Made by a program: the position numbers and the translations under genes | Shown: piece after piece, positions 54,471-64,000 of the stretch | How the letters are laid out: every line of letters starts with the position of its first letter | Position numbering within the stretch: position 1 is the first letter of the stretch | The notes under the pieces: model-generated | What the model was told of the DNA's origin: nothing | The model's database searches: none | Seen by the model: the letters and a program-made list of their open reading frames with translations, nothing else | Source: Cyanoderma ruficeps | Lineage: Eukaryota > Chordata > Aves > Passeriformes > Timaliidae | Assembly (NCBI GenBank): GCA_008694505.1 | Contig: VZDJ01007747.1 | Span: forward strand, 10,262,399 to 10,326,398 | DNA: 64,000 nt | Direction: 5' to 3'

Positions 54471-55557
54471 TGGCCCCTGTGTGACATAAAAATATCAGCA
54501 AGAATCTTTTCTTGGAATAAAACTCTCAGTGTGGCAGACCCATGTCAATTAAATATTAGGTCTGGTTATTCTTAATGCAATAAGAAATTCCTCCAAATAT
54601 AATAATTTTATTTCCAAAATAAAGTTATTTCCACACATCTGCATAGAGGTTGTTATTGCTGATAAATGCTCTAAAATGCTGCTATGGATGACTTTAATCA
54701 CAGTAACTGGTGAAACGTGATAACTCCATTGTCTTGGAAATGATGTTTCTAAGGTGGGTCTGTATATGGGCAGAAAATGCCACTGTTTTAACTGTCAAAA
54801 CTAAATAACAAAATTAAGGATACAGAGAGATATTTGCAAAAGCCCACAAGTCTGTGTGCATGGATGGCAGCTCAGATTTGCAGGAATGAAAAGTTCCAGG
54901 AAGTATTGAAGACCTTGGTCTTATGCCAGTCTTCTGGTGACATTATAACACAATCCAGGACATCTCAAAGTAGGATCATAGGCATTTGTGCCTGCAAAGA
55001 ATTCTAGTAAAGATGCAATTCGTTGAGAGAGAAAGAACACCTTGCTAGCAGAGCTTGGTACAGGCTGCTTTAGCTGCTGGCAAGCTCACTCTCCCTGTTG
55101 TAAATTGCATCCACATCTCACTGATGCCTTACACTGGGCAAGAAGCTTAAACTATAAAAGAAATGCCAGCCCCACATTCCAAACTCTGTAGACAAGAACT
55201 GAAATGGAGATTGGGTTTTTTCCATTTAAATCATTCCCCAGAAGCCCCTGTCATTGTGTCACAAATGTGACCCTCTGGTGGCTGGGTTTGGCTTTTGTTC
55301 CCCTGCTTAAAGCAATGAATGCGCTTTAGCCAGGTTCTGTGCCAGCTCCATCCTCCTCCTCCAAATTCATGCAGGATATGTCTAATTGCAGGGAGGCAAA
55401 GGGGACCGGGCAGGAAGGCAACTAGAACTGTATGACATAGATCACTTCAGATCTCACTACCACACTCCCACCATATGCTAAATGTTTTAAGAGTAACAGA
55501 TTTTATCTCTGAAGTTTATGAACCTTCAGGACAGGAAATACACAGTGGACACAAAAC

Positions 55558-55578
55558 TTTTTGTTTGTTTGTTTGTTG
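55558..55578. repeat. (GTTT)n short tandem repeat
   Basis: About four to five GTTT units in a row inside intron 1. Confidence 0.9.
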
Positions 55579-56987
55579 TGGATGTTCTGCTGTTTGTCCA
55601 GGCCTCTGAAAACTCCAAATTCTTCAGAAAAAAAATGAGTGCACAATGTGCACTCCAGCTGTGTAAGCTGCACTCAGCAACAACTGACGTTGATATGCTG
55701 CAGTCTGAATGAGATAGATTTCTAAAAAAAAAAAGGATTTCTAGTACAGCAACTGCAAGTATATCAATGGTGCTGTTGCTAACTGTACATGCTAAGCCAG
55801 ACAAAGAATTCCTGCCATGCAAAACGTCGTCTCCACTGAAAAAAGATCTGCCGTATTTTGTCCTACTGCAGGGAAAAGAGGAACTCTTTCACAATATTCT
55901 AAAGAACTAAAATGTTACATTTTCCCCCCCTTAAATTCTTTGTGTTCTTCCTTTTGAAATATTTTTACAGTTCTTCAGACAAACATGCACCAATTGAGGT
56001 CGCATTTAAGATCTTGCCACAGTTAGTACTTTTATTTCCCCAAGCACCGTTATCAGGGTAGCTCCACTTAAGATGCTTCAATGTAACAAATGAAAGAGGG
56101 CTGTTTTAGGAAGTGTAGTCTCTTACAAGACTCTCCAGACAAATGCACTAGAAAAGAGCCTGTTCAGTAGCGCTCTGTGTTCTCTTAAGCTCCCTTGTCC
56201 GATACTGCTCAAATTGGCCCTGTTAAGAAACAGGATTCGAAAGATTATTTCAAGACCACTCTGAAGTGTTTGATTCTAGTTCCCTCAGGTCACTTATGAA
56301 ATTGAGTGTTATCCTATGAAGCCATCCTGTGAAGTAAATGGGTAATTAAAGCAAAATATCAGGAGGCATCCTTTGTTTTAAATTTAAGGTAGCACAACTT
56401 AACCTCTCTTTGAAGACAGCTCCATCGAAGAGGTCTCTGCACTGAGGTGTCACCTCGCATTCCCCTTCCCAGGGCGGGACAGCAGCGAGCATCCTGCGCG
56501 CAGGAGCTGGAAAGCTCCAGTAAAGCCTTGGGCTCATTTGCTTTATTTTTGCCGAACAAAACCGACTTTCCTTCAAGACTCGGTGCTGATTTGAAATAAT
56601 CTCCTGAACTTTCATGCTGAACACAGCATTACTGCGCTCCCGTTGCGCGGGGAGACAGGGCGCTTCACGCCGGGCTTGCCGCGAGTGACAGCCTCCGCGG
56701 GAGAGGCGCCGTGCCTGGCTAGCCGAGCTGCAGCGCTTCCCCGGCACGGCCACCGGACCCTGCTCCGGCCCTCCAGGCTCGTCCGGGGCCGCCGGCGGGA
56801 CAGCGCGCCCGGGGCTCACCGCGGAGCTCCGCAGCCACCGCGGCACCGGGGCCAGCTCTCAGGTCACCGGCAGCCGCGGCAGGTGCCGGCGGCGCGGGCG
56901 ATGGAGGCGGCGGCGGCGGGCAGCGCCTCCCCGGGACCGCCGCCCGCCCGCTGGGGAACCGCGGCCCGCGCCCCCCGCGCCGCTCAC

Positions 56988-57240
56988 CTGCCCGCCCGCT
57001 GCTCCCGCTCGCTGCCGCTGCCGCTGCGCTGCCGCCGCTGCTGCCGCCGCCCCGCGGCAGCACCCGCTGCCGCCGCGCCCCTCAGCGCGCCCCGCGCAGC
57101 ACCATGCCGGCGCCGGGCCCGCGGCCGCGGCCGGGGCGGGCGGAGCGCGGCGCTGCCGCAGTGCCGCGCCGTGCCCGTGCCGTGCCCGTGCCGTGCGCTC
57201 CCGCCGCTCCGCCGCTGCCGGCTCCGGCGGGGAAAGTAGG
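56988..57240 (-). other. MFAP3L: Predicted noncoding first exon of MFAP3L
   Basis: The 3' boundary is a near-perfect donor on the minus strand, CAG|GTGAGC, with GT at 56987-56986. The exon body is extremely GC-rich with GCGGCA-type trinucleotide runs. The 5' boundary is a guess. An alternative donor (CTCCGCG|GTGAGCC, GT at 56819-56818) would give a longer exon. The exon contains a short upstream ORF (57082-57105). Confidence 0.5.
57082..57105 (-). CDS. Upstream ORF (7 codons) in predicted MFAP3L exon 1
   Basis: On the minus strand, GCCGGC precedes ATGG: G at -3 and G at +4, a strong initiation context. The frame reads MVLRGAR then TGA. It is the only ATG between the position I take as the start region and the donor at 56988, and exon 2's leader has none, so it would be the sole uATG of the predicted mRNA. 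If transcribed it could lower initiation at the main start. Its existence as RNA depends on transcription starting above 57105. Confidence 0.4.
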   Translation of the reverse strand: MVLRGAR

Positions 57241-57560
57241 TCAGGGCGGCACTGAGCATGCTCGGGGCCGGACCGGGGGGCGGCCCCGGGGCCCGCGGGG
57301 GGCGCGGGGGGCGGCAGAGGCCTCGGCCGTGGGGTTGAGACGGGGCCAGTGCCCCGCGGCGGCCGCGGGCGAGGCGGCGGGGCCTGGAGCGAGCGGGCGA
57401 TGGCGGGGCCGCTGTGGGGAAGGCGGGGGCTGCGAGCCCCTTGTGCCCGCGAGGGGCCGGCAGTCCGGAGCTGCCCTCGCCGGTCATCGCATCCCTTCTC
57501 AGAGGGATCCCTTCCAGGAGCAAGTGCTGCTGGAAAGGGGTAACACCCCAGCACGCGTAG

Positions 57561-60500
57561 ATAACCTTGAGAACCAAGATGCTGCGCTTCAGAGAAATGG
57601 CACGCGTGCTTTCCCTCAAGGGTTTTATGCCTAGCGGGATTGCAGCACCCAACTCCGGTTTAAGCTCAGTCTGAGAGGTCCCAGCCTGTGGGGAAGCTGA
57701 CGCTGACTATAGATATCTAAGTGCTCTGTCAGCAGAGGGTAAAGCTGTCTTTTAACTTGAGCAAAACGGCTTGAATTTGGTTGGTGCTATCTGTGCACGC
57801 TGTGCAGGTGCCAAAAGAGGGATTAGGATGCATGTGGACAGCTGCAGGCAGGAATCTGGCAGGGAGCTGCTGTTTGCCGATGCTGTCCTGTGCCACTCTC
57901 CCATGCTTCCTCCCTGACCTTGTGGCGTCAGAAGAGAAGGATGCAGAGTGACCTGCTGGCCACTCTGCAAGGCCAGTGGGTTAAACCATGGAGGTCTGTA
58001 TTTCCAGATATTTGTAGTACTTTTATAGCCAGGCTTGGACCTTGGTCTTAATATCCTCTTCTGATTGCTTCCAGGGAGTAGTAACTGAAGCTCCTCTGCT
58101 CATGGAGGAGTAATCAGATAAGAGAGCATTTGCTGAAACTGCCAGAAAAACTTGGGTTAGGACTGCATTTCATTGCAGTGGGAGGTGTATGTGAAGTACA
58201 CTGTGGTATACATCAAAGCTGATCTCTAGTCTGCCCAGGGGAAACTGAAGAGGAATAGCAACAAAGGATTCAGAATGAGAGAGGCAGACCCACTCCGGGG
58301 AGCTGGGCTTGATACATCAAGGGCCTGGGCTGCTGGTCCCACCACCTTGTGTGTAAGATGTGCGGGTGTTGAATATGGATGCATCCAGTGCTTGGGAGTG
58401 GTGCAGGCACTGGTGAGATCAGGCTGTTAACAGCCAGGGCTTCTTGTGTTCAGTGTCTCCAGAATGGAGAAAAATGAAAACAGTGGGGAAGATGCGTTTG
58501 GTGTTGTCAAACTTGGCGGCTGAGGGAGTCAGGAGTCAGGTCAAGGAGTGTTCTTACTAACTCTTCTGGCAAAGAATTTACTCAGTGGAAGGAGCTGTTT
58601 AAGTCATAGGTCCTTGTTGGCCACTGACTTGCGATTTGTGCTAACCTGACCACACTAATTATGCACTTGTTTTTCCTTCTTCTTATCTTGAAGTACTGGT
58701 TTTGAACACAATTGAGTAGAATTAATTTATCAGTTAATGATAGAGCATTTAGATAGTTGAGTCCCCAGTCTTATAAACTCCTTTAGGTCAGGTAACACTC
58801 TGCCACTGTCGAATGCCTGTCAGATCTGTATGTGATATGAGGCTGAATTTTTGTATTTAGAAAAGTCACACATCTTTCTTTCTGAAAGGGTCTATCCTTT
58901 CAGGCTCCTCAGGTTTCAGTGAACATAAGCCTGTGTTGCTGGAGCCAGCCACCACATTACTTGCTCCATGCCCTTTCCTGGGAGATCACTATCACCTGTC
59001 AAGTGAGCGTGTGGACTTGTGAGGCATTTTTCCATCCGACCTTCCAATAGTGCTTGCACCAGCTGCATGCAGAGGACTGCCCCACTGATTTCAGCAGGAA
59101 CTACAAAAGGTCTTCTGGATGTGTACCCTAGCTCTGGTTAAGCTATAAAATGCTCCCTAATTTACCTGGGATTAAATCATTATGCAATATTATTATAGAT
59201 ACATGAAAGTGCATGAATGATAAAATTGGCAATGTTGTTTTGTTTTTTCTTTATAATACCTGTTGTAGATAAACTCTGACATTTTATACTTAGTGCGACA
59301 ATGACCAGATTCTATTCCTATAAAACTATAACATTGTTTGATTAAAGGCAGCCTTTTACCTTAGATCAAACAGAACTTTGGTATTGCTAATAGTTTTATC
59401 TGAACAGTGTAATCAGGGAAGCCTTGTAATCATGCAGTTAAAAATCTAAGATAAGATTAAACTGCACGTTTTGTGTGGTTACAGTCCCTCCCTCCACTAC
59501 CCGGAGCAGCGTACAGGAATGGCTGAGACGAGCTTGTGTGCCACACAATGTAAGGTAACAGCAGAGAAACCAAAGGAAAAAGGAAGTTTTTAAATAGTAT
59601 TGAGCAAACCAGCTGTATTAATATGCCAGTCAACACAGATCCCTGAGGGGATATTCCATTTAGAAATTAATTTTAATAAAGTAAAAAGGAAATTTTGATT
59701 ATGAGAAATTTCTTGTTTCAGTATGGTGATGTTACTCTTTTATTTCTTTTTAAAAATTTTTAGACCCAAGTGCAATTAGATCTTGCATGAATACTGATGA
59801 GAAAATAATAACTTTATTTATTACGATACATATCTTCAGCATGCTACTGTACGTCATTTAAATTATTTTCTGAAATATCAACAGTATTTTAGTTTTAGGT
59901 ATATCTCTTACCCAAGATTGTTACTTTAGTCACTATAATCTGTAATCACATTATTCCCATCTGAAAGACTGAAATTCCAAGCTAAACGAACAGTGCTTTC
60001 TTTGTTGAGTAGCATCTCATTTTTTGGGAAAGATGTGGACAACTAAAAGGCTTGCAAGTGATCTTGGGATGGAGATGGAGAAATCACAGCTTGGGTGTTA
60101 GTTCAAAGCACTTGATTTATTAATTTATTTCAACCAGCATACATTCTTGCAGCAAGGACACCATTACTTTGGTACCTAGCTTTGTATTCGTGCTTTCAGA
60201 AATACCTTAGTCTGATGCGTCCCAGAGCACTGTGGCTTGTGTTCTTGTTCTTCCTCCCTACATTTTGAAACAACTCAAAATAAATTAAAAAATATTAGGC
60301 ATGAAGCTCATGAACTTTTGGTGGTTTTTATTTGTACCTCATAATAACATGTAGTGCTAACTATTTCTCTTCTGGATTTCTGGATTTGTTATTTTCCTGT
60401 GGTGGTTTCTTTTTTTATCTTCTACAAGTGGACAGGAATCAACAATTACATTTTATTCCTCCTTATGCTTTGTTCTTTAGGACATGGGGTTACAAAAGGA

Positions 60501-63500
60501 ACTTGTTTTACACCTTTACTGTGACTCCTTCCTTTGCTCCTCACAGATGAGGAAGAATTCTCAGCTTGTTTGAGGATGACATTTTCTGCAGTGATCCACT
60601 TTTGTCCCTTGTTTTGGGGGGAAATTCTTTCCTGAAATGTGTCATAGACAGTCTGTAAATGAAACAAACCCACTGATTATGTGATCACTATAACATTATC
60701 TCATGTAAATGCATATATGATTCTTCTGGAAATTAACAGCTTATTGTGGTTGAGTTCCCTTTTTGAGGTTCTCCTGGCTTTGCAGTATATTCTCTTGATG
60801 GAAAGGTCTCTCCCTGTCACACAGCTTGTGTGTGGACAATTTCTGTATGCACTTGTGGCTGTGTTGAAAGTGTTGTTGCTCAAGCTCTTCAGTGATGTGT
60901 GCTGCAGAAAGTCTAGCTGTGCTGATGTGCTAAGGGCAGATATGTCTGCATAAATTATTGGCAGATGAGGAAAGGGTGAAATCCACACCTCTTGTGATCT
61001 GAAGGGAAAATTCCATAATGATGTTACAGAAAACTGGATTCTAAGGATTTGGCACCACTGTTAAAAGGCTACCAAACTTTTTAGGACATGAAGAAATAAA
61101 AGAAGGTCTGGTAAGAACCTCTCTATCCCCATCCCTCCCCCCAGCACTAAACTTCCCATGTATAAGTTGGGGCTAACTGAGAATACTTCATACAGATAAA
61201 AGAATTTGGGTTCCTTTATTTTTCTGTGTTCTTTACCACTTCCCTGCCCCATCATTTCCTGTACATTTCCTTCTAGCCACTGAAAACTGGAGACAGTATT
61301 GCTTCAGAGAACACTGATGAGTTGAAGCTCAAGGCTGGAAATGAAGTCATTGGGCCAGACATAGAAGAATTTCAGTTCTCTGTCAAACATGAGAGAGCTT
61401 TTGTCTATAGACAGATATACTGGATGACAAATGGGGATTAGTGGGGATGCTGGATGAGCCAAAGGCATAAAAACCTGTTACCTTAATAATGTCAGATGCA
61501 TCAGACTCTTTAAATCTTTTCTTTTCTTACCAAATAATCTTATTTAATTCAACTTTCTGTTGTATGAAACAAAGATCATTTCTCTAATCGCCTTTGCTGA
61601 CCTCACTTGGCCCATGGCTTTCCAGCTGAATAAACAGAGATAGGGCAGTAAAAAACAAATCTGCACCACTAATTAGCTTTTGAAACATCAGTGTTTACCA
61701 TTCACTGCATGAACCGACTATCAGGCATTACACCACCATGAAAACAATCTACAACTGCATGTCATGAGTGTAAAATAATACAGGGCACAGAGTATAGTGC
61801 TGAACTGCAACTGAATGAAAAGATACCGAGCATGTTGCATGACCTTCAGCAAGATTCAATGTTTATGTCAGTGAGAAAGATGAGCCAAATTATTCATGAG
61901 GCTGAAAGGGGGAGAAAGGACATGTGATCTTGGAACAGTTAGAGTTATGTTATTCTTGGGGGAAAAGATCAAGATAATTATGTTAATATTACCATTTATG
62001 TTACACTCTCACCAGAGTGAGAGTTTCAAGAATGTGGCAAGCTCTGTGTGTTTTATCCAACTGCAAAAATACAATAGGATTTTAGAGCATCAACAAATCT
62101 GTTTTGTTTTGTATTTTTTATAAAGCAAATGCTTTCAAAAACAAGGTGAATCAATAGGTGTGAATAATCAGTAAGGTGGCTCTAAGATGAAACTTTTAAA
62201 CAATATAATATAATCAGGCTTTAATATGTGAAAGCAAAAAAAAAGACAACAAACTATTAAGGACTTTATAAAATAAAAACAAAACTCTAAACTGTTTCCA
62301 GTGATGTAGCTATGTTCTTTAGAGATGCTATACACTTAGCAGAGGAAGTTGAGTATATTATTACAGGAAATAATAGGAAATGTGTCTTTAAAGATACTGT
62401 TTATCATTAGAAATGAGAATTCTGCTTTTCAGCATGGTCTGCAGTTGAGTAGCACTGCTCAGAGACACAGGTGCAATAAATGCAGAATATGTCCTGACAG
62501 AGATGGTGTGCCAGGCTGGGCCTTTTTACTCTCAGAAATCAAGTGTCATCAGCCCCTCCATTTTCTTATTAGATATTCACAAAAGTAACTTCTTTTTATG
62601 AATAAATTGAGTATTTCAACTAATCTTATAATTCCACAGTAGAGTAGTGAAATTAAATACGTGAGTAATTTCAGTGAGTCAAACCAAAGCTGGCATACAC
62701 TGAATGAGTAGTAAAAGTATTGGGTGTCTGATGTCTGAATATTTTCTGCTAAAGAAAACATATAAAAGGTAGAGTGGTATTTTTTCACTGCAACCATTTC
62801 ATTTTGCCTGTAGTGTACAGAGATCTGACATTAGCAGTTGCCCACAAATGTTCTCAGACCAGTGTTGACACAAACAGTGATCACATTTATATCCATCTAC
62901 TTCATGTAAATCATCTGTCCTCCAGAAGGATAAAACCATACAACCTTGGGACGCTTACAAGGGAAGTCACTCACTAGAGTCATTGTGTTTGAAATTCAGT
63001 GGGGCACATCTTACGGCCCTGCCTGGAAAAGTAAATTCAGATAATTGTAGTTTTAAGAAACTGAAACCTCATCTATTTGCAGCCAGTCATCCTGGGCTAA
63101 GTGTTTTGCTTCCTGACAAGTAAAAAAACATTTCTGAGATGCTTAGGGTGCATGAGGCTTTTCTCCTGGCTGTTTCTGAGGGGAGTCCCAACCTGTGAAG
63201 CTGTTCTCTACCCTGCTAGGTCATGATTTCTCAAATTGGCAAAAGCAGTACTGAATTCCCTTAATGGGGTGCTCATTTTTGCACAGTCCCTGGAAAAGGC
63301 AAACACTACATTGTCTGGCTGAATTGTTTTTGGTCTTGAAAACCACTTTTGCTGGTCATTTTCAGTAATATTTTCAAGGATTTCTTGCTTTTCTCCTGAC
63401 TATTCTACAGCTGGTAACTTCAGTGGATTCTCACTTTAAATACTGTGGTTTGTGTCATGTCAGCTGTGTGGTATAAACAGTTATCTCAATGAAGCTCATT

Positions 63501-64000
63501 TTTGACAAAGTTCATTTTTAATACTATGTTGAGCTTTAATCTTTCACTACTTTAAAATATATCTTCTACATTTCCAGCATCACACTCTGTCAGTTAATCC
63601 AACATGTATTTATGTCTTTTCAGCTATTTGTTCATTCTGCTAATTAAATTTACTTAACCAGTACTTGAACCTTTATCCAGAAGCACTTTCAACTTCAGAC
63701 TTTCAGCGTTGTCACAACGTAACCCTGCCATCTACTGGAAAGTATTTAGTAATGTTTTTTGATGATAAAATCGAGGGGATGTCTACAAGTTTTGTGTACA
63801 GAAAAGACTACCTCTACTCTGAAACACACAGGCTGATTCCCTATTGTTCAGTGGAAACATGCACCTGAAATGCACAGATTTACACAGAAAGGGATCAAAT
63901 ATATAGTAAACAAGTGCTTTTCACTCTCAGTCAACATTTCTGCCATCAGAAGTTATCAAATCTCTCATCCTCCCATCCTCACTTTTTGGAAGGTGTCCCA
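57561..64000. other. Intergenic DNA upstream of MFAP3L
   Basis: About 6.4 kb grading from moderately GC-rich (to about 59,000) into AT-rich DNA. I specifically looked for exons of AADAT, the upstream neighbour of MFAP3L in human, and saw none of its conserved C-terminal sequence on either strand. No named repeat was found. Frames of 60-95 codons are unconvincing. Confidence 0.45.

Larger units (their letters stand above)
45546..56987 (-). other. MFAP3L: MFAP3L intron 1 (predicted)
   Basis: An 11.4-kb intron in the 5' UTR, bounded by a CAG|GTGAGC donor in the CpG island and the T-rich acceptor before exon 2. It contains two CR1 fragments of opposite orientation (51080-51215 and 51505-51662), a short AC/GT hairpin near 54401 and simple repeats. 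Alternative noncoding exons may be present but cannot be read from sequence. A 165-codon minus frame (47557-48054) is not recognised and is not called. Confidence 0.6.
56440..57560. promoter_or_regulatory. MFAP3L: CpG-island promoter of MFAP3L
   Basis: About 1.1 kb is very rich in G+C and dense in CpG, in sharp contrast to the AT-rich DNA on both sides. It holds many GC-box-like words (GGGCGG / CCGCCC, for example around 57130-57142) and no TATA box that I can see. An E2F-like TTTCCCCGCC lies on the minus strand just above 57225. It sits upstream of MFAP3L and contains its best first-exon donor. Long plus and minus reading frames across it (114-231 codons, Pro/Ala/Arg-rich) result from the lack of AT-rich stop codons and are not genes. 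CpG-island promoters usually have dispersed starts, so no single start site is given. Confidence 0.88.

Noticed and set aside
56643..57652. Long overlapping reading frames on both strands (up to 231 codons) in the CpG island
   Set aside because: They are low-complexity Pro/Ala/Arg/Gly translations present in several frames at once, explained by the scarcity of AT-rich stop codons in GC-rich DNA. No domain or splice support.
57561..64000. Exons of AADAT, the expected upstream neighbour
   Set aside because: I searched by eye for its conserved C-terminal aminotransferase sequence on both strands and found none; it probably lies beyond the window.

Overview
The window is 64 kb of nuclear DNA from a bird, most probably a songbird (Passeriformes). 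The repeats say so. There are several CR1 LINE fragments with the characteristic (ATTCTGTG)n tails. There is a tRNA-Ile-headed SINE with a CR1 tail, of the type known from zebra finch (TguSINE1-like). There are also two copies of an endogenous retroviral LTR whose sequence I associate with songbird genomes. The one gene I can establish is MFAP3L, which has introns, vertebrate splice sites and a CpG-island promoter. Nothing prokaryotic is present: no operons, CRISPR array, phage or plasmid genes.

Layout. Positions 1-36,300 are AT-rich intergenic DNA with scattered transposon remnants: CR1 at 675-762, 2835-3763, 16022-16300 and 21865-22975; the SINE at 11002-11147; LTR copies at 26060-26430 and 26987-27795. 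There is a short assembly gap inside a poly-A run (14816-14829) and a (TTA)n microsatellite carrying an undetermined base (20831-20880). Positions about 36,300-57,240 hold MFAP3L on the minus strand. Its probable 3' UTR comes first in window order. The second coding exon is 40677-41539, a 3.6-kb intron follows, and the first coding exon is 45144-45426. A further 11.4-kb intron leads to a GC-rich noncoding first exon inside a CpG island at about 56,440-57,560. Positions 57,560-64,000 are intergenic DNA upstream of the gene with no exon I recognise.

The MFAP3L product joins cleanly across the phase-1 intron to give 381 residues: signal peptide, one Ig domain, one transmembrane segment and a conserved cytoplasmic segment ending in a PDZ-ligand-like tail. 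The most interesting regulatory detail is a 7-codon upstream ORF in strong Kozak context inside the predicted first exon. I found no convincing undescribed system. The remaining observations concern repeat structure, the exon model and a few unexplained sequence blocks.
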